Source of the DNA: Saprospiraceae bacterium
GTDB lineage: Bacteria > Bacteroidota > Bacteroidia > Chitinophagales > Saprospiraceae
Reading direction: 5' to 3'
DNA: 33,862 nt
Assembly: GCA_019694255.1 (NCBI GenBank)
Contig: JAIBCI010000095.1
Span: 1 to 33,862, forward strand
Of the stretch, positions 16,864 through 25,102 are shown piece by piece (positions within the stretch are counted from its first letter, which is position 1; the number at the start of each line of letters is the position of its first letter). The translations under genes were made by a program, and so were the position numbers. The notes beneath the pieces are model-generated. The model searched no databases. It saw nothing but the letters and a program-made list of their open reading frames with translations, and had not been told where the DNA came from.

Positions 16864-18012
16864 ATGAATTTATTCAGACCATTGTTAACAGTCGCCATTG
16901 CATTCTCAATGATAATTCCACTTACCGCGCAGTACATCATTGTGGATCATCATAGTGTAAAGGAATTCGACAAAATTCCCGATCAGTACCGAATAGAAGC
17001 TGCGGCCATACCGATGTTGTTCATGGATCGGTCCGTTGGGGCCAACATTTCAAGTTATCTTGATTGTCTTGCTTCGGATTGGGCTTCAGCCCGTTCCTAT
17101 TGCAAAAAATACGATCACCGGGACAGTCTTTATGCAGTGGATCCATCAGAGGTAAACTGGAAAGGGGTCTGGGATCGGTCGCTTTGGAGGTATGAGACCT
17201 GGCCAACGGGTTGCAGTGAAGATGTCAACTGTCTGATTCAATATATGGAACCCCGACTGGATTCATTCAAGGTTATGGGTTGCCAGTTTAGCTACCTGGC
17301 GGTGTTGCCGGGATCCACCATTGCCGATCCTGTCAAAGGATTTTTCGGTAGTACGATCGGCAAGAATCATGCAAAAGTGCTGAGTGATTATGCTGCAGCG
17401 CATTCTGATAAGAAGATCATCTGGTGGACGACTTCACTGGCCCGCGGCATTGGGACGCCGGAGTCACAGCAATTCAATGAGCAGATGCGCGATTATGCCA
17501 TACGCAACAACCTGATCCTTTTTGATGTGGCAGATATATTGTCGCATGATCCTGCTGGCGAACCATGTTACGACAATCGCGATGGCATCACCTATCTCGA
17601 TGAATCCAATCCCGACGATCATCTGGATATTCCTGCGATTTGTCCACAGTATACCACTGAGACGGAAGGCGGACATCTCGGTGCCATTTCCGCCGGCGGC
17701 ATCAGGGTTGCCAAGGCTTTTTGGGTTCTGATGGCCAAAATCGCGGGATGGATTGACGTCTCACAAAATGAAAACCTGAATTTGGCTTCAACACATTGTT
17801 CCTCTGTCACAATCTTCAGGGATCAGATTCTGCTGAATAATGACAGTGACAAAACGCTTCAAATGAGCTTCAGTAATCTCTTTGGACAAAAGGTGTTGGA
17901 GACATCAATCGCACCTGGTAAATCTGCCATATCTGCGGGTAATCTGCCTCCGGGCATTTATGTGATCACGACAACTCCGGTGACATCAGTGATGAGGATT
18001 ATTATAGAATAA
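16864..18012 (+). CDS. Secreted protein of unknown function with T9SS sorting tail
   Basis: A 382-residue protein. Signal peptide 1-22 (LLTVAIAFSMIIPLTAQ). The body has AAIPMLFMDRSVGANISSYL near the start, several Cys residues (YLDCLASDW, SYCKKYD, WPTGCSEDVNC, CQFSYLAVLPG) and KIIWWTTSLARGIGTPESQ, a pattern that could be an SGNH-hydrolase-like alpha/beta fold (MDRSVGxNI near the N-terminus, a DHLDIP Asp-His segment near 215-225), but I cannot assign a catalytic triad with confidence. The C-terminal about 70 residues (ILLNNDSDKTLQMSFSNLFG to VMRIIIE) form a T9SS tail, so it is exported across the outer membrane. It has no operon partner. Confidence 0.85.
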   Translation: MNLFRPLLTVAIAFSMIIPLTAQYIIVDHHSVKEFDKIPDQYRIEAAAIPMLFMDRSVGANISSYLDCLASDWASARSYCKKYDHRDSLYAVDPSEVNWKGVWDRSLWRYETWPTGCSEDVNCLIQYMEPRLDSFKVMGCQFSYLAVLPGSTIADPVKGFFGSTIGKNHAKVLSDYAAAHSDKKIIWWTTSLARGIGTPESQQFNEQMRDYAIRNNLILFDVADILSHDPAGEPCYDNRDGITYLDESNPDDHLDIPAICPQYTTETEGGHLGAISAGGIRVAKAFWVLMAKIAGWIDVSQNENLNLASTHCSSVTIFRDQILLNNDSDKTLQMSFSNLFGQKVLETSIAPGKSAISAGNLPPGIYVITTTPVTSVMRIIIE

Positions 18013-18151
18013 TAATCAAGCAAATTAGCTGAAATATTTCTGACACACGCTCTACAACAATTGATTGTACATAGTCGTAAAGAATATTCCCCTTTCTTCT
18101 TTCAGAAGTTATTTCCAGAATGATAAACTTACGAACTGATTCAATGATGCG

Positions 18152-18670
18152 TTAGCGAATTCTGATATAATTAAAAATCCTTTTGTTGCCATGTGGATTA
18201 AAATTACCAATCCAGTATTCTTCCGTTGCGTATAATTCAGATCTGAATTCAGTATTCAGCATAGCCCCGGTGTTAATTCGAATTTTCAAGATTTTTTCCT
18301 TTTCTATGATTTGAGGGTGAATAAATATCGTACTAATGGACGTGGTGCTGTCATTGTATAGATTATAGCGCAGGGGTGAAATTTTATTTCCTTCGGCATC
18401 GTAGACGGAGATCCAAAATAATTTTTCTTTTTGTTGACCTCGAAAGGGAATAAATGACAATGTCTGGCTGTGGGTGTCGCCAAGGTTCACCGCAATCCTA
18501 TTTGGACAGCAAACACCCGTTTGATTTGTGGTTGAGTCTTCAATAATTCTGAAAGAATCGATAATCTCTACCCCATCTGAAACATAAGTCTGTGCATTGG
18601 TTTGTGCCAAACTAAAATATAACTTTACCGCACGCAGCACTTTCAGGCAATTAAACTTTGCGGTTATCAT
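18152..18670 (-). CDS. Hypothetical protein, 172 aa
   Basis: I do not recognise this protein. It begins MITAKFNCLKVLRAVKLYFS and has a Cys pair (GVCCPNRIAVNLGDTH) followed by alternating polar/hydrophobic strands (LFWISVYDAEGNKISPLRYN, KILKIRINTGAML), which suggests a mostly beta domain. There is no clear signal peptide or transmembrane segment. It ends YWIGNFNPHGNKRIFNYIRI. Codon use looks coding throughout and no longer frame competes on either strand. The neighbouring PhaB-like gene ends upstream on the same strand, 36 bases away, so the two could be co-transcribed, but no functional link is evident. Confidence 0.6.
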   Translation of the reverse strand: MITAKFNCLKVLRAVKLYFSLAQTNAQTYVSDGVEIIDSFRIIEDSTTNQTGVCCPNRIAVNLGDTHSQTLSFIPFRGQQKEKLFWISVYDAEGNKISPLRYNLYNDSTTSISTIFIHPQIIEKEKILKIRINTGAMLNTEFRSELYATEEYWIGNFNPHGNKRIFNYIRIR

Positions 18671-18706
18671 GTTGAAAAATAACTAAAAAATTATTGAGCG
18701 CCGGTA

Positions 18707-19453
18707 TCACGCCACATGCTGCCCTCCATTAATAGCATAGTTCGCACCGGTAATGTACGCTGCCTTTTCGGATGCTAAGAAGGATACCAGATAGGCAATT
18801 TCTTCAGTTCCTCCGAGGCGGCCCATAGGGATTTGCTCTACAATCTTGTTTCTGACCTCTTCCTTGATCGCCATGACCATGTCAGTCCCAATATATCCTG
18901 GTGAGATGGTGTTGACCGTAATGCCTTTTTTTGCAACTTCCATTGCCAGGGATTTGGTAAACCCATGCATCCCGGCTTTGGCTGCTGAGTAATTGGTTTG
19001 ACCAAACTGACCGCGCTGTCCATTGACCGATGAAATATTGATAATGCGACCGTATTGATTCGCGATCATATCTTCAATGACATGTCGGGTACAGTTAAAA
19101 ACGCTGTCCAGATTGGTGTGAATCACTTCCTGCCACTGGTTGAGGCTCATTTTCCATAGGGGAGTGTCCCTGGTAATACCGGCATTGTTGACCAGAACAG
19201 AGACCGGGCCGTACTCTTCCTTGATCTGACGGATCATGTTGCCGGTGCTTTCAAAATTTGTAACATCGCCTTCAGCCATTGCAAAGTCATAGCCTTGCTC
19301 TTTCATTTTTATCTGCCAGAGTTTTGCTTTCTCAGGACTATGAAAATTGGCTACCACAAAATAGCCGTCATCTTTCAGTTTCTGGCACATGGCCGTACCC
19401 AAACCTCCGGTTGCTCCGGTAACCAAAGCGATATTGCGTGTTGTCTCTCCCAT
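18707..19453 (-). CDS. phaB: Acetoacetyl-CoA reductase, PhaB-type short-chain dehydrogenase
   Basis: A 248-residue SDR enzyme that would reduce acetoacetyl-CoA to 3-hydroxybutyryl-CoA with NADPH. The start is ATG 19453 (MGETTRNIALVTGATGGLG); the frame runs further up but the Rossmann fold begins here. Cofactor motif TGATGGLG (12-19), NNAGIT (89-94), catalytic S142, Y155 and K159 (SSVNGQRGQFGQTNYSAAKA). The tail TISPGYIGTDMV, IPMGRLGGTEEIAYLVSFLA and YAINGGQHVA is close to the PhaB pattern and separates it from most FabG proteins (which end differently). FabG-type 3-oxoacyl-ACP reductase remains an alternative. No polyhydroxyalkanoate synthase or thiolase is in the window, so the pathway context is not confirmed. 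Confidence 0.85.
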   Translation of the reverse strand: MGETTRNIALVTGATGGLGTAMCQKLKDDGYFVVANFHSPEKAKLWQIKMKEQGYDFAMAEGDVTNFESTGNMIRQIKEEYGPVSVLVNNAGITRDTPLWKMSLNQWQEVIHTNLDSVFNCTRHVIEDMIANQYGRIINISSVNGQRGQFGQTNYSAAKAGMHGFTKSLAMEVAKKGITVNTISPGYIGTDMVMAIKEEVRNKIVEQIPMGRLGGTEEIAYLVSFLASEKAAYITGANYAINGGQHVA

Positions 19454-20846
19454 GATTTTTCGATTGATGTACAATTTTAATACAAATTCATGACTCCAAA
19501 GGCTTATTAAAATCAATTTACGAAAAATTGCTGCGTATTTCAATAGATGGCCCATTTTGTAAATTAACCCTCCATCGGATTTGGTGAGATCAGGGGAAGG
19601 AATTACCGCACATTAGCGTAAATAAAAAGGATGGTCTCTCCTGGATTCCTCAAAGTAATACTCAATAAAGAAGCAAACACTAATGTAGCATTGCACAGTT
19701 TCTTGCATTTGTAGCAGGCCAGGGAATGGTGCAACTAATATATTCTATGAAGAGCATAAATTGAATAATAACATCTTTGATTTAATAATTTATGCTTTAA
19801 AAATAAGGCCCGGTTTGTACAGTTTTCCTGAATTATTTTTTCTCATGAATAGGGGATCAGCTTTGCGGCGAAACTGAAGAGAAGTTGGTGAGATGTTTTA
19901 AAACTTTTATTTAGAAAATATTTGACAGCTGATCTTGAAAAATCAAATCAAAATAATATAACAGAATACCAACGAACCTATAGTAATGTAATGTTGTAAT
20001 GAACCAAAATTAGTCTGCAGTTTTCATCGGCTTTGACCTTTAGATCAGGTATCTTAACGGGTACTCGTTCTCATTCGGGCTGTTATTATGGGCATCCGCA
20101 ATTTAAAATGAAATAACTGAATCGCAGGTCGCTTATCACCTTTGTGATCGCTGCAGACAATTTTGGTTAAAAATAGGTGTTCAACATAGTTCTCTTATAA
20201 TGAGAATTGTTATTACACAAATGTATCCTCTGTGTACAAGGTGTACAGAATTTTATCCTACCAATGTGCTTTTTCATTCGACGAACTATGTGTGTAAATT
20301 TATTAATTCCGGCTGCAGAATCGATGTCTCGTCAACACCTGAAGCTTTTTATTCTAAAGATTGAGGTAAGACCATTTTAACCAATCTGCAGTCATGAGAA
20401 ATTCAATCAAAGTAAAGCATGAAATTGTATACCCATGTGATATTTTTTGAAAGCGCTCAGCGGTAACCGATGCGCAAATCAAAATGATATACGAATAGAA
20501 TGATTCACACGTCCCAGTCACACAGGATGCATTACGAAAACACTTGTGTAGTCAATTCGCACCAACTGAATCTACGGCCTTGCATGTTGCAAATCACATC
20601 TCATAGCCCTTCATCAGATGCTTGTTGATGCAAAGAAAAGAAATGTCTTGATTTGCTAATCTTGTAATCAATGTTGTTGTCCCTAATGATCATAGGAGTA
20701 AAGAAAGTACTTTTGGAGGAACACACCTTGCAATGAATATGGCCGTACGAATAGTCGCTAATTGCCATTTTTATGCATTTGCCAATTGACTATTATGGTT
20801 GTCTCCGAAGCACAACAACACATGTATTTTGGTAAGGTCCAACGGG
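19454..20846. other. Gene-free stretch of about 1.4 kb
   Basis: These bases are AT-rich with no frame that looks coding on either strand, no tRNA-like sequence and no recognisable repeat family. One hairpin is visible: AGCATAAATT (19753-19762) pairs with AATTTATGCT (19787-19796) across a 24-base loop. The stretch lies between the starts of phaB (minus) and the end of arsM (minus), so it is unusually long for a spacer and may hold remnants of a lost gene or a small RNA, neither of which I can support. Confidence 0.55.
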
Positions 20847-21689
20847 TCAACAGCAACCCGGTGCGCAACATGCAACAGGTTTTTCCGCATATACTGTAAT
20901 GCTGAATATTCCTGTATCGCCTTGTTTGTAACGATTCAATTCATCTTCGTTAAGATAGTTGACGAGGATATCATCCGGGATATGAATGGCTTTTTCTTTC
21001 TGGATCACCGTATTCACAAAACCCAGTTCATGGATATAGCCGAGGTATTCGTTTTTCTGAATGGCACCTGCCACACAACCGGCATACATTTCGGCGTCAT
21101 GCCGCAGACGGTCGGGTAATTCCCCGATCAGAACGACATCAGAAATGCTGAAGTGGCCACCGGGTTTCAATACTCTGAAGATTTCTCGAAAGACGGCTTT
21201 TTTGTCCGGCACCAGGTTGAGGACGCAATTACTGACGATGACATCTGCAACATTGGCTGTGATGGGCATTTTTTCAATGTCTCCCTGACGAAACTCAACA
21301 TTATTGAAACCAAGTTTTTCGGCATTGGCTCTCGCCTTGTCAATCATGGCTGGAGTAAAGTCAATGCCGATGACTATGCCTTCAGCTCCAGTTTCTGCCC
21401 GTGCGACAAAACAGTCGTTCCCCGCACCACTTCCGAGGTCAATCACCGTATCTCCCTTTTTGATACGGGCAAACTCAGTCGGCAGACCGCATCCCAGGCC
21501 GAGGTCGGCTTCCGGGAGATAGCCATTCAGTGTGCTGTAATCATCGCTCATGATATTGTACACTTCGGTGGAGCAACAGCCGGATCCACAGCAGGATGAC
21601 TGATTGGTCTCTTTATCCTGCAAGGCAATTTCACTGTACTTCTGCCTTACCATGTCTTTGATTTCTTGATCATTAATTTGTGAATTCAT
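20847..21689 (-). CDS. arsM: Arsenite S-adenosylmethionine methyltransferase
   Basis: A 280-residue methyltransferase that would methylate As(III) with SAM, producing less toxic or volatile species. The SAM-binding fold is clear: VIDLGSGAGNDCFVARA (82-98), GIDFTPAMIDKA (108-119), EFRQGDIEKMPI, then SNCVLNLVPDK and LKPGGHFSISDV. The three cysteines typical of ArsM are present as C67 (LGLGCGLP), C155 (SNCVLNL) and C205 (YAGCVAGA). Extra Cys clusters sit at both ends, SSCCGSGCC (31-39) and CCAPGCC (274-280), which probably capture arsenic. It follows arsR on the same strand with 40 bases between, and a second ArsR-type site lies in that gap. Confidence 0.93.
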   Translation of the reverse strand: MNSQINDQEIKDMVRQKYSEIALQDKETNQSSCCGSGCCSTEVYNIMSDDYSTLNGYLPEADLGLGCGLPTEFARIKKGDTVIDLGSGAGNDCFVARAETGAEGIVIGIDFTPAMIDKARANAEKLGFNNVEFRQGDIEKMPITANVADVIVSNCVLNLVPDKKAVFREIFRVLKPGGHFSISDVVLIGELPDRLRHDAEMYAGCVAGAIQKNEYLGYIHELGFVNTVIQKEKAIHIPDDILVNYLNEDELNRYKQGDTGIFSITVYAEKPVACCAPGCC

Positions 21690-21702
21690 ATTATTGTTTT
21701 AA

Positions 21703-21720
21703 ATCGTTTAATTGCGATAA
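21703..21720 (+). promoter_or_regulatory. ArsR-type operator between arsR and arsM
   Basis: ATCGTTTAATTGCGATAA contains ATCG-N8-CGAT and matches the site upstream of arsR in 15 of 18 positions (there read on the minus strand). It sits 14 bases upstream of the arsM start, so arsM may have its own regulated start or read-through control. Confidence 0.6.
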
Positions 21721-21729
21721 TATATTGCC

Positions 21730-22062
21730 TTAGCAGCACCCGCCCGTCTTTTGAAGGATGAGCCCTGTGAAATCAGCGAAATGTTGGGTAGCTTCCTTCC
21801 AGGCTTTTTCATCAATACAGTAGCATACTTTGGTGCCTTCAATTTCTCCTATGATTAATCCGGCTTCTTTGAGAGTTTTAAGATGTTGAGAAACAGTACT
21901 TTGTGATAATGGAAGGTCTTCGACCAGATCTCCGCAAATGCAGGCATTGCGCTGGATGAGGATCCGAAGGATCGCGATTCTTGCCGGGTGCGCCAACGCC
22001 TTGGCAAATTCTGCGATCCGGTTGTCCCTGACTGAAAATTCTTCTGATTTGGCCTGACCCAT
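21730..22062 (-). CDS. arsR: ArsR/SmtB-family metalloregulator
   Basis: A 110-residue winged-helix repressor, the usual length. Helix-turn-helix [18 protein letters not shown] at 53-70, preceded by [17 protein letters not shown]-x-C pair (C41, C43 in [12 protein letters not shown]) at the start of the metal-sensing helix is the typical As(III) site; further Cys pairs lie at C80/C82 (KVCYCIDE) and C109/C110 (TGGCC), so the arsenic site may use the C-terminus. It is the first gene of arsR-arsM. Arsenite would release it from the two operators (family knowledge). Start ATG 22062. Confidence 0.93.
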   Translation of the reverse strand: MGQAKSEEFSVRDNRIAEFAKALAHPARIAILRILIQRNACICGDLVEDLPLSQSTVSQHLKTLKEAGLIIGEIEGTKVCYCIDEKAWKEATQHFADFTGLILQKTGGCC

Positions 22063-22071
22063 CTGTTTTAT

Positions 22072-22089
22072 TTATCGCAAAAATACGAT
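22072..22089 (-). promoter_or_regulatory. ArsR-type operator upstream of arsR
   Basis: On the minus strand ATCGTATTTTTGCGATAA, part of a longer dyad TTTATCG-N8-CGATAAA (22071-22092). A -7-like TATATTTG lies just upstream (22100-22107) without a clear -33 TTG, which would place the operator over the first transcribed bases, a classical repressor position. The matching site at 21703-21720 supports the call. Confidence 0.65.
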
Positions 22090-22544
22090 AAATATTTAGC
22101 AAATATATTAATGAATTGTTAATAAAAATGGTGACTTTTAGAAAAACTCAGAGATTTTCGATGTAGATGCATTTATTAGGATGCCTAACTAATGCTGAGA
22201 AACTTCAATGCAATCTTCAGGTGTATACAGGTGTTGTCTATCTCATCGGGGCAATAGACTTGTTCTGTCAAAATAATTACCGTAGCTCGCCGGTGCTGTC
22301 TCCGGCTGTCTCAATAACGCGCTGGAACTCAGCGGCACAGGAAACGTTTCTTTTTATTATAGATAATTATACATACTTCGAGTAAAATCGACCCCAGAAA
22401 TATATATAGATAGATAATAATAATTTGTATAAAGTCTCACTGACTAATAGTCAATTGCTCAATTAAATTTTGAATAATTAGCAATTTTTATGAATCTAAA
22501 TATGACATCAGCACTTTAATGTGATAAGCAAAATATTTATTTCC

Positions 22545-22634
22545 AATCACCGCTGAAAATCGTGCATTTTTTTATTCATTAAATTGCAAGCAACACAATA
22601 AGAAAACGTCGAAAAATCAGCGATAGCGGTGATT
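22545..22634. repeat. Inverted repeat with 70-base loop
   Basis: AATCACCGCT (22545-22554) pairs perfectly with AGCGGTGATT (22625-22634). Just inside, GAAAATCG and CGAAAAATC continue partial similarity. It could be an extragenic structured element or the ends of a very small mobile unit. Confidence 0.5.
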
Positions 22635-22762
22635 TAAGGCTTCCAAAGATTATGCGTGGAGTAAATCCTTCAACTCAAGGTAATTGTAGAGCGCCATTTA
22701 TGCCGATAATCATCCGTGGTTTTGCGTAGCAAAAATCGCCCTTTTTTCGACAAGTCTTTTTG

Positions 22763-22786
22763 TTACTTTTTGGCCACAAAAAGTAA
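22763..22786. repeat. Hairpin TTACTTTTTG-GCCA-CAAAAAGTAA
   Basis: A perfect 10-pair stem with a GCCA loop, embedded in a run starting CGACAAGTCTTTTTG. A smaller hairpin TTTTGC-GTA-GCAAAA (22720-22734) lies 29 bases upstream. I recall similar sequences scattered between genes in Bacteroidota genomes; that is memory, not a search result. Confidence 0.5.
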
Positions 22787-22924
22787 AAGAATTCGATTAT
22801 AGGATTTGTATGAAGCCAAGTATATTATTTGTTATGATTCGATGATCCACAAATAGAAGTAAGCAAATAGAATAAGAATGAAATCCCAGTTGGTGCAAGT
22901 ATTTCCTGTCTCACCTTGGTAGAA

Positions 22925-22940
22925 ATGACCTGTAGGTCAT
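22925..22940. repeat. Short hairpin ATGACCT-GT-AGGTCAT
   Basis: A perfect seven-pair stem. A few bases upstream, GTTGGTGCAAGT (22889-22900) resembles the start of the REP palindromes around the transposase, but the rest does not match. Confidence 0.45.
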
Positions 22941-23072
22941 ATAAAGGTTTGTGGGTAAAGATGTGAATTTATATTGATTTGAATTCAATATAAAATATTG
23001 TTAACCAGCACATAATACTGGTTATTAGATTTAGTTCTTTCTAAAAATTCTCTTTAATTCCAAAATTTGTCA

Positions 23073-23245
23073 TATCTTTGCGCCGTAATTAATTTACAGG
23101 CCTCTGCCTTTGCGTTGTTGATTTAGTTTGTTACATCCTCTCTCACTTTTGCATTTCCAGTTGCCACCGTTTTTAAATGCCTCCGTGTTGCAGTGCTATC
23201 ATTGCCCACAGAGATAAAAATTATTTTATACAGAATAGAAGGATA
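23073..23245 (+). promoter_or_regulatory. Promoter and long leader of the cold-shock operon
   Basis: TATCTTTG at 23073-23080 is a full match to the -7 element; no clear -33 TTG is visible. The start would be near 23086, giving a leader of about 160 bases before the rhlE ATG. The leader is pyrimidine-rich, contains a stem GCATTT/AAATGC (23151-23156 with 23175-23180), and ends in AGAAGGA, an unusually good ribosome-binding site for this phylum. Long structured leaders are typical of cold-shock mRNAs. Confidence 0.55.
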
Positions 23246-24388
23246 ATGACAAATTTCAAACAACTGAATCTGATTCAGCCGATCGAGCACGCCCTTAAAG
23301 ATGCAGGGTATCAAGTACCTACAGAAATACAGCAAAATACTATTCCTCTCGTTTTACAGGGTAAGGATGTCCTGGGATGTGCGCAGACAGGCACTGGCAA
23401 AACAGCAGCCTTTGCGATCCCCATCCTCCAAAAGTTGCACGCAACCAGTAAGGCTTCAGGCATTCGTGCCCTCGTGTTGACCCCAACAAGGGAACTGGCG
23501 CTGCAGATCGAAGAGAGTTTTAATGATTATGGCAAGTATCTGAAGATCCCGTGCCTGGCGATCTTTGGCGGTGTGCCGCAGGGAAAGCAGGTGGCCACTT
23601 TGAAAAGAGGAGTCAATGTACTGATCGCGACACCTGGCAGGCTGCTCGACTTGCATCAACAGGGATTTGTGAAGCTCGGTGGCATAGAAGTGCTGGTACT
23701 GGATGAGGCAGATCACATGCTGGATCTGGGATTCGTCAACGATGTCAAAAAAATTCTGACGAAAATTCCGGCGAAAAGACAAACCTTGTTCTTCTCGGCA
23801 ACCATGCCGGCAACGATCCGAAAATTTGCACACTCCATCTTGCATCAACCCGCGGAAGTATCGGTTACACCGGTCTCTTCTGTCGCACAGACTGTTCGAC
23901 AGTCCGTATTTTTCGTTGAAAAAAAGGAAAAAACGGAATTGCTGATCCAGCTGTTAAGTAACAAAGTAATTTCACGTACCCTGGTGTTTACCAGAACTAA
24001 ACACGGCGCAGACAAACTAGTCAGACAGTTGGCCAAATCGGGAATTCATGCCGCAGCCATTCATGGTAACAAGTCGCAGAATGCGAGGCAAAAGGCGCTC
24101 AATGATTTCAAAAGCAACAGGATTAATATTCTGGTTGCAACGGATATTGCCGCCAGAGGTATTGATATTGACGAACTGCCGCATGTCGTCAATTACGAAT
24201 TGCCGAATGTACCGGAGACATACGTTCACCGTATTGGTCGTACCGGTAGAGCCGGAAAAGATGGCATCGCTGTTTCTTTTTGTGATTTAGAGCAGAGAAG
24301 CGAACTCGGTGATATCCAAAAACTCATTGGATTTAATATTCCTGTGAAAAATAAAATGGAGGACTTTCGGCAGGCGGTGAATCTTTAA
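23246..24388 (+). CDS. rhlE: DEAD-box RNA helicase, RhlE-like
   Basis: A 380-residue ATP-dependent RNA helicase. The start is ATG 23246 (MTNFKQLNLIQPIEHALKD), with AGAAGGA just upstream; the frame opens further up, inside the leader. Motifs in order: Q motif (PTEIQQNTIP), Walker A AQTGTGKTAA, PTRELALQ, TPGRLLDL, DEAD box VLDEADHMLDLGF, FFSATMP, LVFTRTKHGAD, ATDIAARGIDI and HRIGRTGRAG. It lacks the long basic C-terminal tail of many RhlE/DeaD proteins and stops just after the core. It is followed after 15 bases by a cold-shock-domain protein gene and then cspA, pointing to RNA unwinding at low temperature. Confidence 0.95.
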   Translation: MTNFKQLNLIQPIEHALKDAGYQVPTEIQQNTIPLVLQGKDVLGCAQTGTGKTAAFAIPILQKLHATSKASGIRALVLTPTRELALQIEESFNDYGKYLKIPCLAIFGGVPQGKQVATLKRGVNVLIATPGRLLDLHQQGFVKLGGIEVLVLDEADHMLDLGFVNDVKKILTKIPAKRQTLFFSATMPATIRKFAHSILHQPAEVSVTPVSSVAQTVRQSVFFVEKKEKTELLIQLLSNKVISRTLVFTRTKHGADKLVRQLAKSGIHAAAIHGNKSQNARQKALNDFKSNRINILVATDIAARGIDIDELPHVVNYELPNVPETYVHRIGRTGRAGKDGIAVSFCDLEQRSELGDIQKLIGFNIPVKNKMEDFRQAVNL

Positions 24389-24403
24389 ATTTTAAAATAA
24401 AAT

Positions 24404-24841
24404 ATGGCAGATACATTTAATAAAAAAGCGCTTCAGCAGAAAAGGGCTAAAAAGAAACAAGACAAGTTGGAACGACGTGAAGAGCGCAAAGCCAATAATA
24501 ACAAGGGCAAGAGCCTGGAAGAAATGTTGGTGTATGTGGATCAGGACGGCAATATAACGGACGTTCCACCGGATAAGCAGATTCGTAAAGCCATTAAGCT
24601 GGAAGACATTCAGCTGGGTGCGGCGCCAGTCGTCGAAGAAGACAAGGAGTTTAATGGTGTCGTGGCGATGTTTTTGACTGACAAAGCGTATGGGTTTATT
24701 ACAGAAGACGGTTCACGTGAGAATATCTTTGTCCACGCCAATAAAATCCTGGAACCCATCAAGGAGAAAGACAGGGTGACTTACGAGAAGGAGAGGACGC
24801 CCAAAGGTTATGCAGCTTTTAATGTTAGAAAAATAAAATAA
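24404..24841 (+). CDS. Cold-shock-domain protein with basic N-terminal extension
   Basis: A 145-residue protein in two parts. Residues 1-42 are a highly charged helix rich in Lys/Arg/Glu (ALQQKRAKKKQDKLERREER), probably RNA-binding. Residues 82-145 are a cold-shock domain: FNGVVAMFLTDKAYGFITED (RNP1-like), ENIFVHANKI (RNP2-like), then KEKDRVTYEKERTPKGYAAFNV. The linker (EEMLVYVDQDGNITDVPPDK) is acidic. It lies between rhlE and cspA in one operon, each gap about 15-25 bases. It probably acts as an RNA chaperone with the helicase (inference from context and domain). Confidence 0.92.
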   Translation: MADTFNKKALQQKRAKKKQDKLERREERKANNNKGKSLEEMLVYVDQDGNITDVPPDKQIRKAIKLEDIQLGAAPVVEEDKEFNGVVAMFLTDKAYGFITEDGSRENIFVHANKILEPIKEKDRVTYEKERTPKGYAAFNVRKIK

Positions 24842-24864
24842 TTTTTGAATTGAATTTTTAAATA

Positions 24865-25056
24865 ATGGAAGAAGGAACTGTAAAATTTTTTAATGAATCG
24901 AAAGGATTCGGATTTATTACGCCTGATAATGGCAAACCGGACATCTTTGTGCATGTCAGCGCATTAAAAAACAAAATCACCGAAAACGACCGTGTCAGTT
25001 ATGAGGTCGAGGATGGCCGTAAAGGTCTGAATGCGATCAATGTGAAACTGATCTAA
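24865..25056 (+). CDS. cspA: Cold shock protein CspA
   Basis: A 63-residue single cold-shock domain (MEEGTVKFFNESKGFGFITP, DIFVHVSAL, ENDRVSYEVEDGRKGLNAINV). The two RNA-binding strands are intact (KGFGFIT and DIFVHVS). It is the last gene of the operon and is followed after 10 bases by a strong terminator. Confidence 0.95.
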   Translation: MEEGTVKFFNESKGFGFITPDNGKPDIFVHVSALKNKITENDRVSYEVEDGRKGLNAINVKLI

Positions 25057-25066
25057 ATGATTTATG

Positions 25067-25102
25067 CTGGCTGAGATGATTACTCAGCCAGATTTTTTTT
25101 TT
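25067..25102 (+). terminator. Rho-independent terminator of the cold-shock operon
   Basis: CTGGCTGAG (25067-25075), loop ATGATTA, CTCAGCCAG (25083-25091), then A and a run of ten T. Confidence 0.92.

Larger units (their letters stand above)
22093..23072. other. Gene-free stretch with several hairpins
   Basis: Nearly 1 kb without a convincing gene. A 72-codon open frame (22167-22385) has no recognisable features and lies partly on GC-rich sequence unlike its surroundings. The stretch holds a long-range inverted repeat (22545-22634) and three short hairpins at 22720-22734, 22763-22786 and 22925-22940. It separates the arsenic genes from the cold-shock operon and looks like accumulated extragenic palindromes. 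Confidence 0.55.

Noticed and set aside
21153-21599. 148-codon open frame antisense to arsM
   Set aside because: A shadow of the ArsM gene. Its protein has no recognisable features, while ArsM has all its motifs.
22167-22385. 72-codon open frame in the spacer after arsR
   Set aside because: Composition changes halfway through, there is no promoter or homology I can see, and it lies in a hairpin-rich spacer. On the opposite strand the GC-rich part reads CAAEFQRVIETAGDSTGELR and may be a gene remnant, but this cannot be supported.
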